DNA of 27,596 nucleotides, taken from positions 17,918 through 45,513 of the forward strand of contig DGDU01000034.1 in the NCBI GenBank assembly GCA_002385605.1, written 5' to 3'. The stretch is from Christensenella sp. UBA3944. Its GTDB lineage: Bacteria; Bacillota; Clostridia; Christensenellales; DTU072. A program made the position numbers and the translations under genes. Positions 1 to 9,401 of this stretch are shown piece by piece. Numbering within the stretch: the first letter of the stretch is position 1; each line of letters begins with the position of its first letter. The notes under the pieces are model-generated. The model was not told where the DNA came from. It was given only the letters and a program-made list of their open reading frames with translations, and searched no databases.

Positions 1-1361
1 TCGCCGTCGAAGTCGGCGTTGAACGCCGCGCAGACAAGGGGGTGAAGCTTAATGGCGCGCCCTTCTACGAGAACGGGCTCGAACGCCTGAATACCCAGGC
101 GGTGAAGCGTGGGGGCGCGGTTGAGAAGGACGGGGTGGTCCTTTATAACCTCGTCAAGTATGTCCCATACGATGGGCTTGCCGCGGTCTACCGCCCTGCG
201 GGCGCTCTTTATGTTCTGGGTGAGGTTGCGGTCTATGAGCTTGCGGAAGATGAAGGGCTTGAACAGCTCGAGAGCCATTTCTTTGGGCAAGCCGCATTGA
301 TAGAGCTTGAGCTCGGGGCCTACCACGATAACCGAACGGCCGGAGTAGTCTACGCGCTTGCCGAGGAGATTCTGGCGGAACCTGCCCCGCTTGCCGCGGA
401 GCATATCCGAAAGCGACTTGAGATTGCGGTTGCCCGCGCCCGTTACCGCTTTGCCGTGCCTGCCGTTGTCGATGAGGGCGTCTACCGCTTCCTGAAGCAT
501 ACGCTTTTCGTTGCGGACGACGATGTCGGGAGCGCCCGACTCTATCATCTTCTTAAGGCGGTTGTTACGGTTTATAACCCTTCTGTAAAGGTCGTTGAGG
601 TCGCTGGTCGCGAACCTGCCGCCGTCCAGCTGCACCATCGGGCGGAGTTCGGGGGGCAGCACGGGAAGCACATCCAGTATCATCCATTCGGGACGGTTTC
701 CCGATTGGCGGAACGCCTCGATAATTTCGAGCCTCTTGGCGGCCTTTACCTTCTTGACGCCGCTGGCGGTAAGGAGAGTTTCCTTGAGCTCCTTGCTCTC
801 GGCGTCAAGGTCGATTTCGCGAAGTAATATCTTAAGGGCCTCGGCGCCCATGCCTACCTTGAAAGCGCTTGCGCCGTACTTTTCTATCGCCTCGCGGTAT
901 TCGTCGTCGCGGATGACTTGCTTCTTGTAGAACTCGGTTTCGCCGGGGTCGAGCACCACGAAAGCGGCAAAGTAGATAACCTGCTCTACCTGCTTGGGGC
1001 TCATGTTGAGGATTGTGCTTATGCGCGAGGGCACGCCGCGGAAGTACCAGATGTGGGATACGGGGGCGGCGAGCTCGATGTGGCCCATCCTCTCCCTTCT
1101 TACCTTGGACTTGGTGACTTCGACGCCGCACTTGTCGCAGACTACGCCTTTATACCTTATTCTCTTGTACTTGCCGCAATGGCACTCGTAGTCGCGGGTG
1201 GGGCCGAATATCTTCTCGCAGAAAAGGCCGTCCCTCTCGGGCTTTTGTGTCCTGTAGTTGATGGTCTCGGGCTTGGTTACCTCGCCGTGGGACCACTCCC
1301 TTATTTTTTCGGGGGAAGCTAGCGATATTTGTATGGAGTCAAAGCTGTTTATATCTATCAT
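1..1361 (-). CDS. rpoC: RNA polymerase beta' subunit (partial, N-terminal part)
   Basis: This is the catalytic large subunit of bacterial RNA polymerase. About 453 N-terminal residues are visible, starting MIDINSFDSIQISLASPEKI. The zinc-binding cysteines that clamp nucleic acid are present at C60, C62, C75 and C78. The reading frame runs off the window edge inside the active-site motif: N448-A-D450-F-D452-G453 is visible and the third catalytic aspartate begins in the last two bases. The ATG at 1361-1359 is chosen because AAGAGGTG lies just upstream and the protein begins as the family does. The gap to rpoB is 12 bases and this ribosome binding site overlaps the rpoB stop codon, so the two are co-transcribed and probably translationally coupled. 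The C-terminal part lies outside the window. Confidence 0.97.
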   Translation of the reverse strand, partial: MIDINSFDSIQISLASPEKIREWSHGEVTKPETINYRTQKPERDGLFCEKIFGPTRDYECHCGKYKRIRYKGVVCDKCGVEVTKSKVRRERMGHIELAAPVSHIWYFRGVPSRISTILNMSPKQVEQVIYFAAFVVLDPGETEFYKKQVIRDDEYREAIEKYGASAFKVGMGAEALKILLREIDLDAESKELKETLLTASGVKKVKAAKRLEIIEAFRQSGNRPEWMILDVLPVLPPELRPMVQLDGGRFATSDLNDLYRRVINRNNRLKKMIESGAPDIVVRNEKRMLQEAVDALIDNGRHGKAVTGAGNRNLKSLSDMLRGKRGRFRQNLLGKRVDYSGRSVIVVGPELKLYQCGLPKEMALELFKPFIFRKLIDRNLTQNIKSARRAVDRGKPIVWDILDEVIKDHPVLLNRAPTLHRLGIQAFEPVLVEGRAIKLHPLVCAAFNADFDG

Positions 1362-1373
1362 TTTTATCACCTC

Positions 1374-4300
1374 TTATTTGCCGCCGTCGTCGTCGAATTC
1401 GCCTTGCAGAAGCGCCTCAACATCGTTGAGCTTGGTTTCGGACGAGTCGAAATCGAAGTCGAATTCTTCGTCGTCCTCTATCAGGCTGTCTATGAAGGAG
1501 CTGCCCGAGCCGCCGTCGCCCGTACCCTCTGTGAGGTCGTTGAACAGCCCGCCGATTTCGTCCATCCTGTCTTCGTCGAACAGCGACGATACGCCTTCGC
1601 CCTCGCCGAAGTCTAGGCTGATTTCCTTGATTTCGTCGCGGTGGGTGATGTCAAAGTCTCTGTCTTCGTCGAAGTCGTCGCCCATCGCAATGTCTTCGCT
1701 GCCGTTGTTGAGAAGCTTCATGTCGAGGCAGAGAGACTGCATTTCTTTCTTAAGCACTTTGAACGCCTCGGGAAGCCCGGGATCCGCCGTGATGTTGGAC
1801 TTCATAATGCTGTCGAATATCTTCTGCCTGCCCAGCACATCGTCGGACTTGACGGTGAGGATTTCCTGCAGGATGTTGGCCGCGCCGTATGCTTCGAGCG
1901 CCCAGACTTCCATTTCGCCGAACCTCTGCCCGCCGAACTGCGCCTTGCCGCCCAGAGGCTGCTGGGTGACGAGGGAGTACGGGCCGACCGAACGGGCGTG
2001 AATCTTGTCGTCTACGAGGTGGACGAGTTTGAGCATATACATGTAACCGACGGTTACGGGGTTTTCGAAGGGCTCGCCCGTCCTGCCGTCGTAGAGGCGG
2101 ACCTTGCCGTCGGAGGGCAGGTGGTTATTTTCGAGCATTTCCTTGATGTCGTTCTCGGTGGCGCCGTCGAATACGGGGGTGGCTACCTTAAGCCCGAGCA
2201 TGGAGGCTACCAAGCCTAAATGCACCTCTAATACCTGGCCGATGTTCATACGGCTGGGAACGCCCAAGGGGTTAAGGACGATTTGCAGGGGCGTGCCGTC
2301 TTCCATGAAGGGCATATCCTCTACGGGAAGCACTCTGGAAATAACGCCCTTGTTGCCGTGGCGCCCCGCCATTTTGTCGCCGACGCTTATCTTGCGCTTC
2401 TGGGCAACATACACGCGGACAAGCTTGTTTACGCCGGGGGCGAGCTCGTCTTTGTTTTCTCTTGTGAATATTTTGACATCTACTACAACGCCTCCCTCGC
2501 CGTTGGGCACTTTGAGGGATACATCGCGGACTTCGCGGGCCTTCTCGCCGAAGATTGCCCTAAGCAGCCTTTCTTCGGGGGTAAGCTCGGTTTCGCCCTT
2601 GGGGGTAACCTTACCTACAAGGTAGTCGCCGCTTCTTACCTCGGAGCCTATCATGACTATGCCGTTCTCGTCGAGGTTCTTAAGCACATCGTCGCTTACA
2701 TTGGGAATGTCGCGGGTGATTTGCTCTTCGCCGAGTTTGGTGTCGCGGCTCTCGATTTCGTATTCTTCTATATGGATGCTTGTAAATACATCGTTTTTAA
2801 CAAGCTCCTCGGAGATGAGGATAGCGTCTTCGTAGTTGTAGCCTTCCCACGGCATGAAGCCTACCAGCACATTGCGTCCGAGAGCGAGCTCGCCGTTTTC
2901 GGTGCTGGGGCCGTCGGCGAGAAGGTCGCCTACCTCTACAACCTGGCCCTTGGAAACAACTGCTTTCTGGTTGATGCAGGTGCCCTGGTTGCTGCGATTG
3001 AACTTAAGAAGCTCGTAGTGGTCTACCTGCCCGTCGTGGCGGGTAACCGAGATGCGGTCTGCCGAAACAAAGCTTACTGCGCCCGCGTGCTTGGCAAATA
3101 CGCATACGCCGCTGTCCATGGCGACCCTGTACTCCATGCCCGTGCCCACTATGGGAGCCTTGGGGCGTACGAGAGGAACGGCCTGGCGCTGCATGTTGGA
3201 GCCCATGAGCGCGCGGTTGGCGTCGTCGTTCTCGAGGAAGGGTATTAGCGATGTAGCTATGGATACCAACTGTTGGGGCGAAACATCCATGTATTCGACC
3301 TTGGAGGAAGCGTACTCTCTGATAAGGTCGCGGTAGCGGCAGGTAACGCGGGAGTTTACGAAGCGCCCTTCTTCGTCGAGGGGCTCGTTGGCCTGGGCGA
3401 TTATATACCTGTCTTCTTCGTCGGCGGTGAGGTAATGCACCTCGTTGGTGACAATGCCCGTTGCCTTGTCTACCTTGCGGTAGGGGGTGGTTATGAAGCC
3501 GTACTCGTTAACCTTGGCGTAGGAGCTTAGCGAGGTGATAAGGCCGATGTTCTGTCCTTCGGGGGTCTCGATGGGGCACATCCTGCCGTAGTGCGAGAAG
3601 TGAACATCGCGGACCTCGAAGCCTGCCCTTTCTCTGTTAAGTCCGCCGGGGCCGAGGGCGGAGAGCTTTCTCTTATGCGTAAGCTCGGCTATGGGGTTGG
3701 ACTGATCCATAAACTGCGACAGCTGGGAGCTTCCGAAAAATTCCCTTATCGCGCTGGACACAGGCCTTATGTTTATGAGGGATTGGGGGGTGAGTTCGTT
3801 GGGGTCCTGCGCGATGCTCATGCGCTCGCGGATAACCCTCTCGAGCCTCGCTATACCGATACGGAACTGGTTTTGCAGAAGCTCGCCTACCGACCTTACG
3901 CGGCGGTTGGCCAGGTGGTCGATGTTGTCTATCTGCCACAGCCCGTACTTCATGTTGATGTTGCAGTTGATGGCGGCAACGATGTCGTCCACAGAGATGT
4001 GGCGGAGTACAAGCTCGTCCCTCTTCTCGATGATGGCGGCTTTGATTCGCTCCATGTCGCCGGGGTACGCCTCGAGGATGGGCTTGAGGTTGGGGAAGTA
4101 AACCTTCTCTGTAATGCCGAGGTCCTTGGGGTCGCAGTCGATGTAGAAAGCAAGGTCTACGGTGTTGTTGCCGATAACCTTGCACTCTTTGTCTTCGGCG
4201 GCAACATAAACATGGTTAATGCCGAGGTTCTGGATTTGGGCTGCCTTTTCGGCGGTGAACTCTTCGCCCTTATCGACAAGGATTTCGCCCTCGAACACTA

Positions 4301-5195
4301 CGGGACGGGCGGCAATCAGGCCCTCTATCCTGTTGGCGAGGGAAAGCTGCTTGTTGAACTTGTAGCGCCCTACCCTGGAAAGGTCGTACCTTCTTGCGTC
4401 GAAGAAGATGTTGTGCAGGTGGGCGTCTACGCCGCTCTGGGTGGGAACTTCGCCCGGTTTAAGCCTGCGGTACACTTCTATCTTGGCGAGCTCGGTGGTC
4501 TGGATGTCGCCGTCTTTTTGTATGGTTTGGGCTATCGTTTCGTCGTTATCGAAAAGCTCGGCGAGGGCCTCGTTGGAGCCAAAGCCGAGGGCCCTTAGGA
4601 GCATGGTCGCCGTGACCTTGCGGGTGCGGTCTACGCGTACGGAGAGGGTGCCCGCGGAATCCTGCTCGAACTCGAGCCAGGCGCCTCTGGAGGGGATGAC
4701 CGTGGTGTCGTAGCGGGGGGCGGCGGGGCTGTCGGATACGCCTTTTACGGTGTATACGCCCGGGCTCCTTACAAGCTGGCTGACGACAACTCTTTCGGCG
4801 CCGTTAATGATGAAGGTGCCGTTTTCGGTCATGCGGGGGAAGTCCCCCATGAAGACTATCTGCTCTATCATCTTGCCCGTCTCTTTGGAGGTAAGCCTTG
4901 CCTTGACCCTGAGGGGCATCGTGTATGTCGCGTCCCTTTCTTTGCACTCTTTTACCGAATACTTGCATTCGCCGTCGATGTAGTATTCCAAAAACTCGAG
5001 CTCCAGCTTGCCGCTGTAGTCGGTGATGGGAGAAAACTCGTCGAATACCTCTCTAATGCCCTTCGAAAGAAAATTCTCGTAGGAATTCTTCTGAAGCTCA
5101 ATAAGATAGGGAAGCTCGAGAATTTCCTTGATCCTTCCGAAAGACCATCTTTCTACTTTCCCGCGCTTGATCTTGTGGATTCTTTGAGACATCAT
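1374..5195 (-). CDS. rpoB: RNA polymerase beta subunit
   Basis: This is the second large subunit of RNA polymerase, 1273 residues and full length. Family blocks are plain, for example QLSQFMDQSNPIAELTHKRK at 491-510 (rifampicin pocket), PIETPEGQNIGLI after 540, and KMAGRHGNKGVIS with its catalytic-core residues near the C-terminal third. The rifampicin-contact positions D497, H507 and S512 (E. coli D516, H526, S531) are the drug-sensitive residues. The protein ends in a long acidic tail (about the last 100 residues, rich in D and E), longer than in E. coli. Two ATG codons are adjacent; AAAGGAG lies 5 bases before the first and 8 before the second, so translation may start at MSQRIH. Unlike the usual arrangement, rplL is not directly upstream: rpoB has its own promoter and a leader of about 145 bases. 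Confidence 0.98.
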   Translation of the reverse strand: MMSQRIHKIKRGKVERWSFGRIKEILELPYLIELQKNSYENFLSKGIREVFDEFSPITDYSGKLELEFLEYYIDGECKYSVKECKERDATYTMPLRVKARLTSKETGKMIEQIVFMGDFPRMTENGTFIINGAERVVVSQLVRSPGVYTVKGVSDSPAAPRYDTTVIPSRGAWLEFEQDSAGTLSVRVDRTRKVTATMLLRALGFGSNEALAELFDNDETIAQTIQKDGDIQTTELAKIEVYRRLKPGEVPTQSGVDAHLHNIFFDARRYDLSRVGRYKFNKQLSLANRIEGLIAARPVVFEGEILVDKGEEFTAEKAAQIQNLGINHVYVAAEDKECKVIGNNTVDLAFYIDCDPKDLGITEKVYFPNLKPILEAYPGDMERIKAAIIEKRDELVLRHISVDDIVAAINCNINMKYGLWQIDNIDHLANRRVRSVGELLQNQFRIGIARLERVIRERMSIAQDPNELTPQSLINIRPVSSAIREFFGSSQLSQFMDQSNPIAELTHKRKLSALGPGGLNRERAGFEVRDVHFSHYGRMCPIETPEGQNIGLITSLSSYAKVNEYGFITTPYRKVDKATGIVTNEVHYLTADEEDRYIIAQANEPLDEEGRFVNSRVTCRYRDLIREYASSKVEYMDVSPQQLVSIATSLIPFLENDDANRALMGSNMQRQAVPLVRPKAPIVGTGMEYRVAMDSGVCVFAKHAGAVSFVSADRISVTRHDGQVDHYELLKFNRSNQGTCINQKAVVSKGQVVEVGDLLADGPSTENGELALGRNVLVGFMPWEGYNYEDAILISEELVKNDVFTSIHIEEYEIESRDTKLGEEQITRDIPNVSDDVLKNLDENGIVMIGSEVRSGDYLVGKVTPKGETELTPEERLLRAIFGEKAREVRDVSLKVPNGEGGVVVDVKIFTRENKDELAPGVNKLVRVYVAQKRKISVGDKMAGRHGNKGVISRVLPVEDMPFMEDGTPLQIVLNPLGVPSRMNIGQVLEVHLGLVASMLGLKVATPVFDGATENDIKEMLENNHLPSDGKVRLYDGRTGEPFENPVTVGYMYMLKLVHLVDDKIHARSVGPYSLVTQQPLGGKAQFGGQRFGEMEVWALEAYGAANILQEILTVKSDDVLGRQKIFDSIMKSNITADPGLPEAFKVLKKEMQSLCLDMKLLNNGSEDIAMGDDFDEDRDFDITHRDEIKEISLDFGEGEGVSSLFDEDRMDEIGGLFNDLTEGTGDGGSGSSFIDSLIEDDEEFDFDFDSSETKLNDVEALLQGEFDDDGGK

Positions 5196-5345
5196 TTAAG
5201 CTCCTTTGAAATGTTCTGAAAATTTGTTGTTGCAAACTCCCGCTTTTTTGGTATAATCTTAATAAAACCGATATTTGCCCCTACCCGCGAAAGGTTCTTT
5301 CCCGGGGAAAGGGCATAGTGATCTAGTATAATAATCGATTCTCCC

Positions 5346-5374
5346 ATTATAGCAACAATAAAAAAAGGCGTCAA
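5346..5374 (-). promoter_or_regulatory. Sigma-A promoter of rpoBC
   Basis: Read on the minus strand there is TTGACG (5374-5369), a 17-base spacer and a perfect TATAAT (5351-5346). Transcription would start near 5339 and give a leader of about 145 bases before rpoB. The -35 box lies inside the hairpin that ends the upstream surface-protein gene, and the T-run of that hairpin forms the spacer. Confidence 0.85.
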
Positions 5375-5394
5375 GCAAATGATGCCCTTTTTTT
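5360..5394. terminator. Bidirectional intrinsic terminator
   Basis: An A7 tract, a 6-bp GC-containing stem, an 8-base loop and a T7 tract form a hairpin readable from both strands. On the minus strand it lies 58 bases after the stop of the large surface protein but carries one A-C mismatch. On the plus strand the same position is a G-U wobble, so the plus-strand version is slightly more stable. It overlaps the rpoB promoter. Confidence 0.65.
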
Positions 5395-5451
5395 GTAAAT
5401 TTTATAACGAAATCCGCTATATTTAAATTATCATGCGCAAAAAAATTTATT

Positions 5452-8400
5452 TTATCCGTACAATTCCTTCCAGTTGACCGGGCGGTTGTTTATAGTTGTG
5501 TTTACGACATCCGAATAGATTCGCCGGTACTGCACATAGTCGAGGTACGACCATTCGACAAAGTTGAAGTTCATATCCTCCATAATCTGTTTTAACTGCG
5601 CCTGTGTGGCCGTGGGCGGGCTGTCTTTTACATTGACATAGATGTTTGTTGTGAACAGTTTATTTTCGCTGTCGTAAAACCTTGAGATGTTATAGGTGAA
5701 ATACCTGGCTGCCTTAAGCAGCAGGGCGTCCAGATTGGGGTTTTCGCCTTTGGGGTTCGCGGGGTTTGCCGTAAGCCCGAAGTAAGGCACCAGCTGCGAT
5801 TTTACATAGGCCTCGCTGCCCACGGTGGCGATGGTTGAGCCTTCGCCCAACGCGACATAATCTACGCCGTTTATGAGCCCTAAGAACGCGTCGTTTTCGT
5901 GGTCGGGATTGGTGTCGCCGGACGCCGTCCTTTCTGCCGAGAGGTAGACGAAGTTAGCAGAGCCCTTGGAAGCCTCGAGGTAGTAGGTGCGGGGGTACCT
6001 TGATACCGTGACCTCGAACTCGAAGGCGACAAGCACGGTATTCATGTTGGGGTACGCCGTGTATGTTTGCCCGCCGTCCCTTACCCAGATATTCTGGGTG
6101 GTTGCCGCCGTGCCGCCGGGTACGGGCGGAAGGGGCACGCTGCCCTCTACCTGCCTTGAGACATTGTCGTCGTAGCTTATAGAGTTGGGGAAGTCGCCCT
6201 GCGCGGGGTTAGAGGGCGATGTTGTGTACGGGAAGTAGCTTATGGTGATAGTCTGATCCACCAGCTGCGAGGGCTCGGTGGCGACTATTACGAATACTTT
6301 CGCTTTCTGGTCGGGGCCGTTTCGTATGCCGTGCCCCTGCACCGTGAAGCCGATACTTGCAAGCGGCACGATTACCGTATCGAACGGCGGGGGCATCTCT
6401 TTGGGCGAGCGTATGCCTTGTAAAACGCCCCAGAATACATTATTCAGATAGTAATACGAGGTCGGGTCGGCCATTTTCATCGCCGTGTGCACCTCGATTA
6501 TGGGGTCGCCGTTGTTGTCCGCCCAGCCCAGGGATTCGAGAGAGCGCATTTCATAAAGATACCTTTGCGAAGCCACATCGGAACCGGAATTGCCCACATA
6601 ATAGAGCACGGTTTTGCTCATGTCGTAGGTTTTGACATCCTGCGTGGGGGTGTATATCTGCCTGTTGAAAGCTACCTGCTGCGGGCTTTGCTGGGGCTCG
6701 GAAGCGTTGGGCTTTACCCTGACCGCGTACAGCTTGACCTGCGTTGCGTCGCTTTGAGAGGTAGTGCTTACGAAGCCGTCGCTATCGGTGAACCTCAAAT
6801 AGTTGGAAAGGACGCGTCTGGAGTGGTTGGTAGAGGTGTTGTTACCCTGCCTCTGAAGCACAAACCTTGTGTTGGCGCCCGTGCCTACCCTGATGAAGTA
6901 TACGCCCTCTATATAGTTGGTTACCGAGGTAGCCATAAAGCTTACGGTGTCGTAAATACGGAGCGGCCTTACCGATTCGCGCTTGATACCGCCGCCCGAC
7001 TCGGGGTAAGTCCTGCCGTAGCAGATGAAGTTCTGCTGGCGGGTGGCGTTATCGTTGGAAGAGCTGTTGTTGCTTACAACGAGATAGCCGGGGGAGTGAT
7101 ATCGGAATGCCGCTTGTGAGGTGTAGGGCGGGTAGTTTAGGTCCTGCGTCCTTTGGGTGTATACCTGGAAGGTGTAATAAGGAAGCTGGTCGTCGGGGAT
7201 GACGAAGTTGGAAGTGTCTATCCTTTGCGCAGCGGCAACGGCGCCGTACTTGACGAGGGCGTACTCGACGCCGCCCGATTCGACGACTATCATAAACCGC
7301 CAGTCGGGGCTTTCCAGATTTGTCGGGAAGTCATGCACATAGTGTACATTTGAGCGGCTGATTCCGTTAAGGATAAGCGTGCCGCTGCGGATATTGGAGT
7401 TGTCGACATTCTGATCGTATACAACCTGCTGAACATAGTATTTGCTGGCGTTTATGCCTAAGTCGACGGACTGCCCCTGATAAGAGTTGCTGGTCGAGAT
7501 AGACCAATAGTTGCTGTCCTCGGCGACCCAAAGTTTTGCCACCCTGTCGGTGGTGATCGTTTCGTTGGAGTGGGCGAAGGTGAACACGCCTATCTGGAAG
7601 TACTTTTTATCGGTATTATTCTGCCCGTAAAAGAGGTGGTCGAAGGTATCCTTCATGCCGTATTCGTTGAGGGGCGCCGGGCCGCCGTCGAAGTAATTTT
7701 GTTCCATGAAGGTCCAGATATCCTGCGAATACATTATGCCGAGGCCGAAGCCTACCGTCATACCGCCCTGCCCCGTGGCAAGGCCGTCGGAACTTACGGG
7801 GAACTCGCTTTCGGATACCCACAAATTTTTATAATAGCCTATTATGCCGCCCGCCGTGGTGTATTTGGCGCCCGTGAGGGCGTCTATATCGAAGGCGTCC
7901 ACCCTGGCCTTGCCGTTACTGTCCTGCTCGTAGTAGACGCTTATGTTGTAAACCTCGCAGTTTTCGGCGTGACCAGCGAGTATGCCTATGTGGTTGGTTT
8001 CGTGGGAGGTTTCGGAAGTGAAATAATTGCCGTGGACGGGATTGCCGAGTTTATCCGTCTTGGTGAGGTTGCCCACGGCGTCCGTTTTTATGCAGATGTT
8101 ATATAAAAGCAAGTCCTCTATCCTGCCTATCTTGTTAGCCGCGGGCTTGCCGACATTGCCGAAGAGGCCGATATCCACTTGCCCCTCGTAGCCGATAACG
8201 CGGATGTTGCCTATTACCGAGATGTTGGAAACCTCGCCGCCGGGCAGCGTGATAAAGTCGGCTTCGCTTTGGGCGACCACGCCGTGCAAGTTACTTATGA
8301 AGGGGAAGTCCTCGCTGCCGATAGAGGGTATCTCGATGGGCTGGTCGACAGATTCGCCGCCTATGAAGCAGGGCTTGCCGTACTGGTCGGATACCTGAAA

Positions 8401-8700
8401 GACGCTGTTTTCGTTTATCGCCTTTATGTCCTTATGGTTTTGCAGGGCGTAAAGGTTTTTGAGGTGCGCCGCCGTGCTTATAAGGTAAGGGTTGTTGGCC
8501 GTGCCCCATGCGCCCGAAGGGCCCGCCGATGGGTGCAGCTTGCCGAAGAGGGCGTCCACATTGAGCTCAATCGGGGCTTCGGATGTGTCGGTATCGGCAA
8601 AAAAGGCGCTAACAAGGGTTACCCCCATAGCGAACGCTATTATGAGAAGCGGGACGGATATTAATAATATCTTTTTTCTTAATCTGTTGATCGCTTTCAT
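5452..8700 (-). CDS. Large secreted surface protein with SipW-type leader and GLUG-like repeats
   Basis: This is a 1082-residue exported protein. Residues 1-10 are basic, 11-31 are hydrophobic, and the segment GVTLVSAFFADTDTS (26-40) resembles the TasA/CalY class of leaders that end just before an F-x-D-T-D-T motif and are cleaved by the SipW signal peptidase. Residues 65-88 (W-G-T-x-N-N-P-Y-L-I-S-T, then a leucine-rich helix) are typical of the start of GLUG/beta-helix surface proteins, and GLUG-like glycine-rich units occur near 177-185, 237-256 and 282-296. The remaining 700 residues are rich in T, S, Y and N and look like beta-strand adhesin or fibre modules. No LPXTG or C-terminal membrane anchor is seen. 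The ATG overlaps the stop of the upstream gene (ATGA). The role is inferred to be matrix or adhesion, under c-di-GMP control through the shared operon leader. Confidence 0.75.
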   Translation of the reverse strand: MKAINRLRKKILLISVPLLIIAFAMGVTLVSAFFADTDTSEAPIELNVDALFGKLHPSAGPSGAWGTANNPYLISTAAHLKNLYALQNHKDIKAINENSVFQVSDQYGKPCFIGGESVDQPIEIPSIGSEDFPFISNLHGVVAQSEADFITLPGGEVSNISVIGNIRVIGYEGQVDIGLFGNVGKPAANKIGRIEDLLLYNICIKTDAVGNLTKTDKLGNPVHGNYFTSETSHETNHIGILAGHAENCEVYNISVYYEQDSNGKARVDAFDIDALTGAKYTTAGGIIGYYKNLWVSESEFPVSSDGLATGQGGMTVGFGLGIMYSQDIWTFMEQNYFDGGPAPLNEYGMKDTFDHLFYGQNNTDKKYFQIGVFTFAHSNETITTDRVAKLWVAEDSNYWSISTSNSYQGQSVDLGINASKYYVQQVVYDQNVDNSNIRSGTLILNGISRSNVHYVHDFPTNLESPDWRFMIVVESGGVEYALVKYGAVAAAQRIDTSNFVIPDDQLPYYTFQVYTQRTQDLNYPPYTSQAAFRYHSPGYLVVSNNSSSNDNATRQQNFICYGRTYPESGGGIKRESVRPLRIYDTVSFMATSVTNYIEGVYFIRVGTGANTRFVLQRQGNNTSTNHSRRVLSNYLRFTDSDGFVSTTSQSDATQVKLYAVRVKPNASEPQQSPQQVAFNRQIYTPTQDVKTYDMSKTVLYYVGNSGSDVASQRYLYEMRSLESLGWADNNGDPIIEVHTAMKMADPTSYYYLNNVFWGVLQGIRSPKEMPPPFDTVIVPLASIGFTVQGHGIRNGPDQKAKVFVIVATEPSQLVDQTITISYFPYTTSPSNPAQGDFPNSISYDDNVSRQVEGSVPLPPVPGGTAATTQNIWVRDGGQTYTAYPNMNTVLVAFEFEVTVSRYPRTYYLEASKGSANFVYLSAERTASGDTNPDHENDAFLGLINGVDYVALGEGSTIATVGSEAYVKSQLVPYFGLTANPANPKGENPNLDALLLKAARYFTYNISRFYDSENKLFTTNIYVNVKDSPPTATQAQLKQIMEDMNFNFVEWSYLDYVQYRRIYSDVVNTTINNRPVNWKELYG

Positions 8701-9401
8701 CGGTCGGCTGTCCTCCCTTCCCCGACAAGGGTCATCCGGAATTGTACCCTGTTAGCTTCGTTTAACGGTATGCACCGTATGATGTTCTGAAGTTCGGCGG
8801 CGGTGGGCCTTATGTGCAGGTATACCCAGTTTTCCTGAGGCAAAAAGCCTTCTATTATCGCCTGGGGCTTTTGGATTATCCTTTCGTAGTCGCCAAAGGA
8901 TACCTGAGCGGGATCGGCGTTGTCCTCCCCAATGCCCAAAGCGTAGGTTAAGCATTGCTGCGAGCCGATTTCGCTCGCATAATAATTTATCTTGTTTATG
9001 TTGTTATATCCGTTGTATTCGATAAGGTTGCCGTTTCCGTCTATGGGCTTAATGACGACATCTGTTACGGTAAGCGCCCATTTGTAGACAGCGCCCGAGT
9101 TGTCCACTACCTTGATCTTGAGGTAAGTACCGTAGTTTTCGGGGATGTCGGTTATGCTTTCAACCACGCCTAAATTGGGGTATACCGTGGCTGTGCCGCC
9201 CCCGGCTTGTACCCTCACCCACTTGTTTTGCTGGGCGCTAGCTTCGTCCCAATAGTAAATCTGAAGCTCGGGCGTAAGTTTGCCCGTCGAGAAATCGTTG
9301 TCCGAAAGCGGGAAGGTAAAGGAAATCCAGGCGTATGTGGCGGCGGGAAGAAGCGTTGCCGCAAGTATTAAAATTATAAATGCCGCTGTTAGCTTTTTCA
9401 T
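8697..9401 (-). CDS. TasA/CalY-like secreted fibre protein
   Basis: This protein has 234 residues if started at the ATG at 9401. That start is preferred over an upstream in-frame ATG (9443) because GGAGG lies 7 bases before it and the protein then begins with a proper signal peptide. The leader MKKLTAAFIILILAATLLPA is followed by ATYAWISFTFPLSDNDFSTG, matching the TasA/camelysin pattern of a Y-A-W/F leader end and a mature N-terminus with N-x-F-S-T-G-x-L. The mature part is beta-rich, with no cysteines near the leader and no wall anchor. It overlaps both neighbours by ATGA, so the three genes are translationally coupled. TasA proteins form extracellular amyloid-like fibres. The family call rests on leader and N-terminal resemblance only, and no SipW peptidase is present in the window. 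Confidence 0.65.
   Translation of the reverse strand: MKKLTAAFIILILAATLLPAATYAWISFTFPLSDNDFSTGKLTPELQIYYWDEASAQQNKWVRVQAGGGTATVYPNLGVVESITDIPENYGTYLKIKVVDNSGAVYKWALTVTDVVIKPIDGNGNLIEYNGYNNINKINYYASEIGSQQCLTYALGIGEDNADPAQVSFGDYERIIQKPQAIIEGFLPQENWVYLHIRPTAAELQNIIRCIPLNEANRVQFRMTLVGEGRTADR

Noticed and set aside
42..4713. Many long plus-strand frames over rpoC and rpoB
   Set aside because: They are shadows in highly biased coding sequence; the minus-strand frames match universal proteins.
1374..5195. Rifampicin resistance in rpoB
   Set aside because: The key pocket residues D497, H507 and S512 match the sensitive form.
5192..5374. 60-codon minus-strand reading frame overlapping the rpoB start
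   Set aside because: It lies on the rpoB promoter and leader, has no good ribosome binding site and no recognisable protein features.
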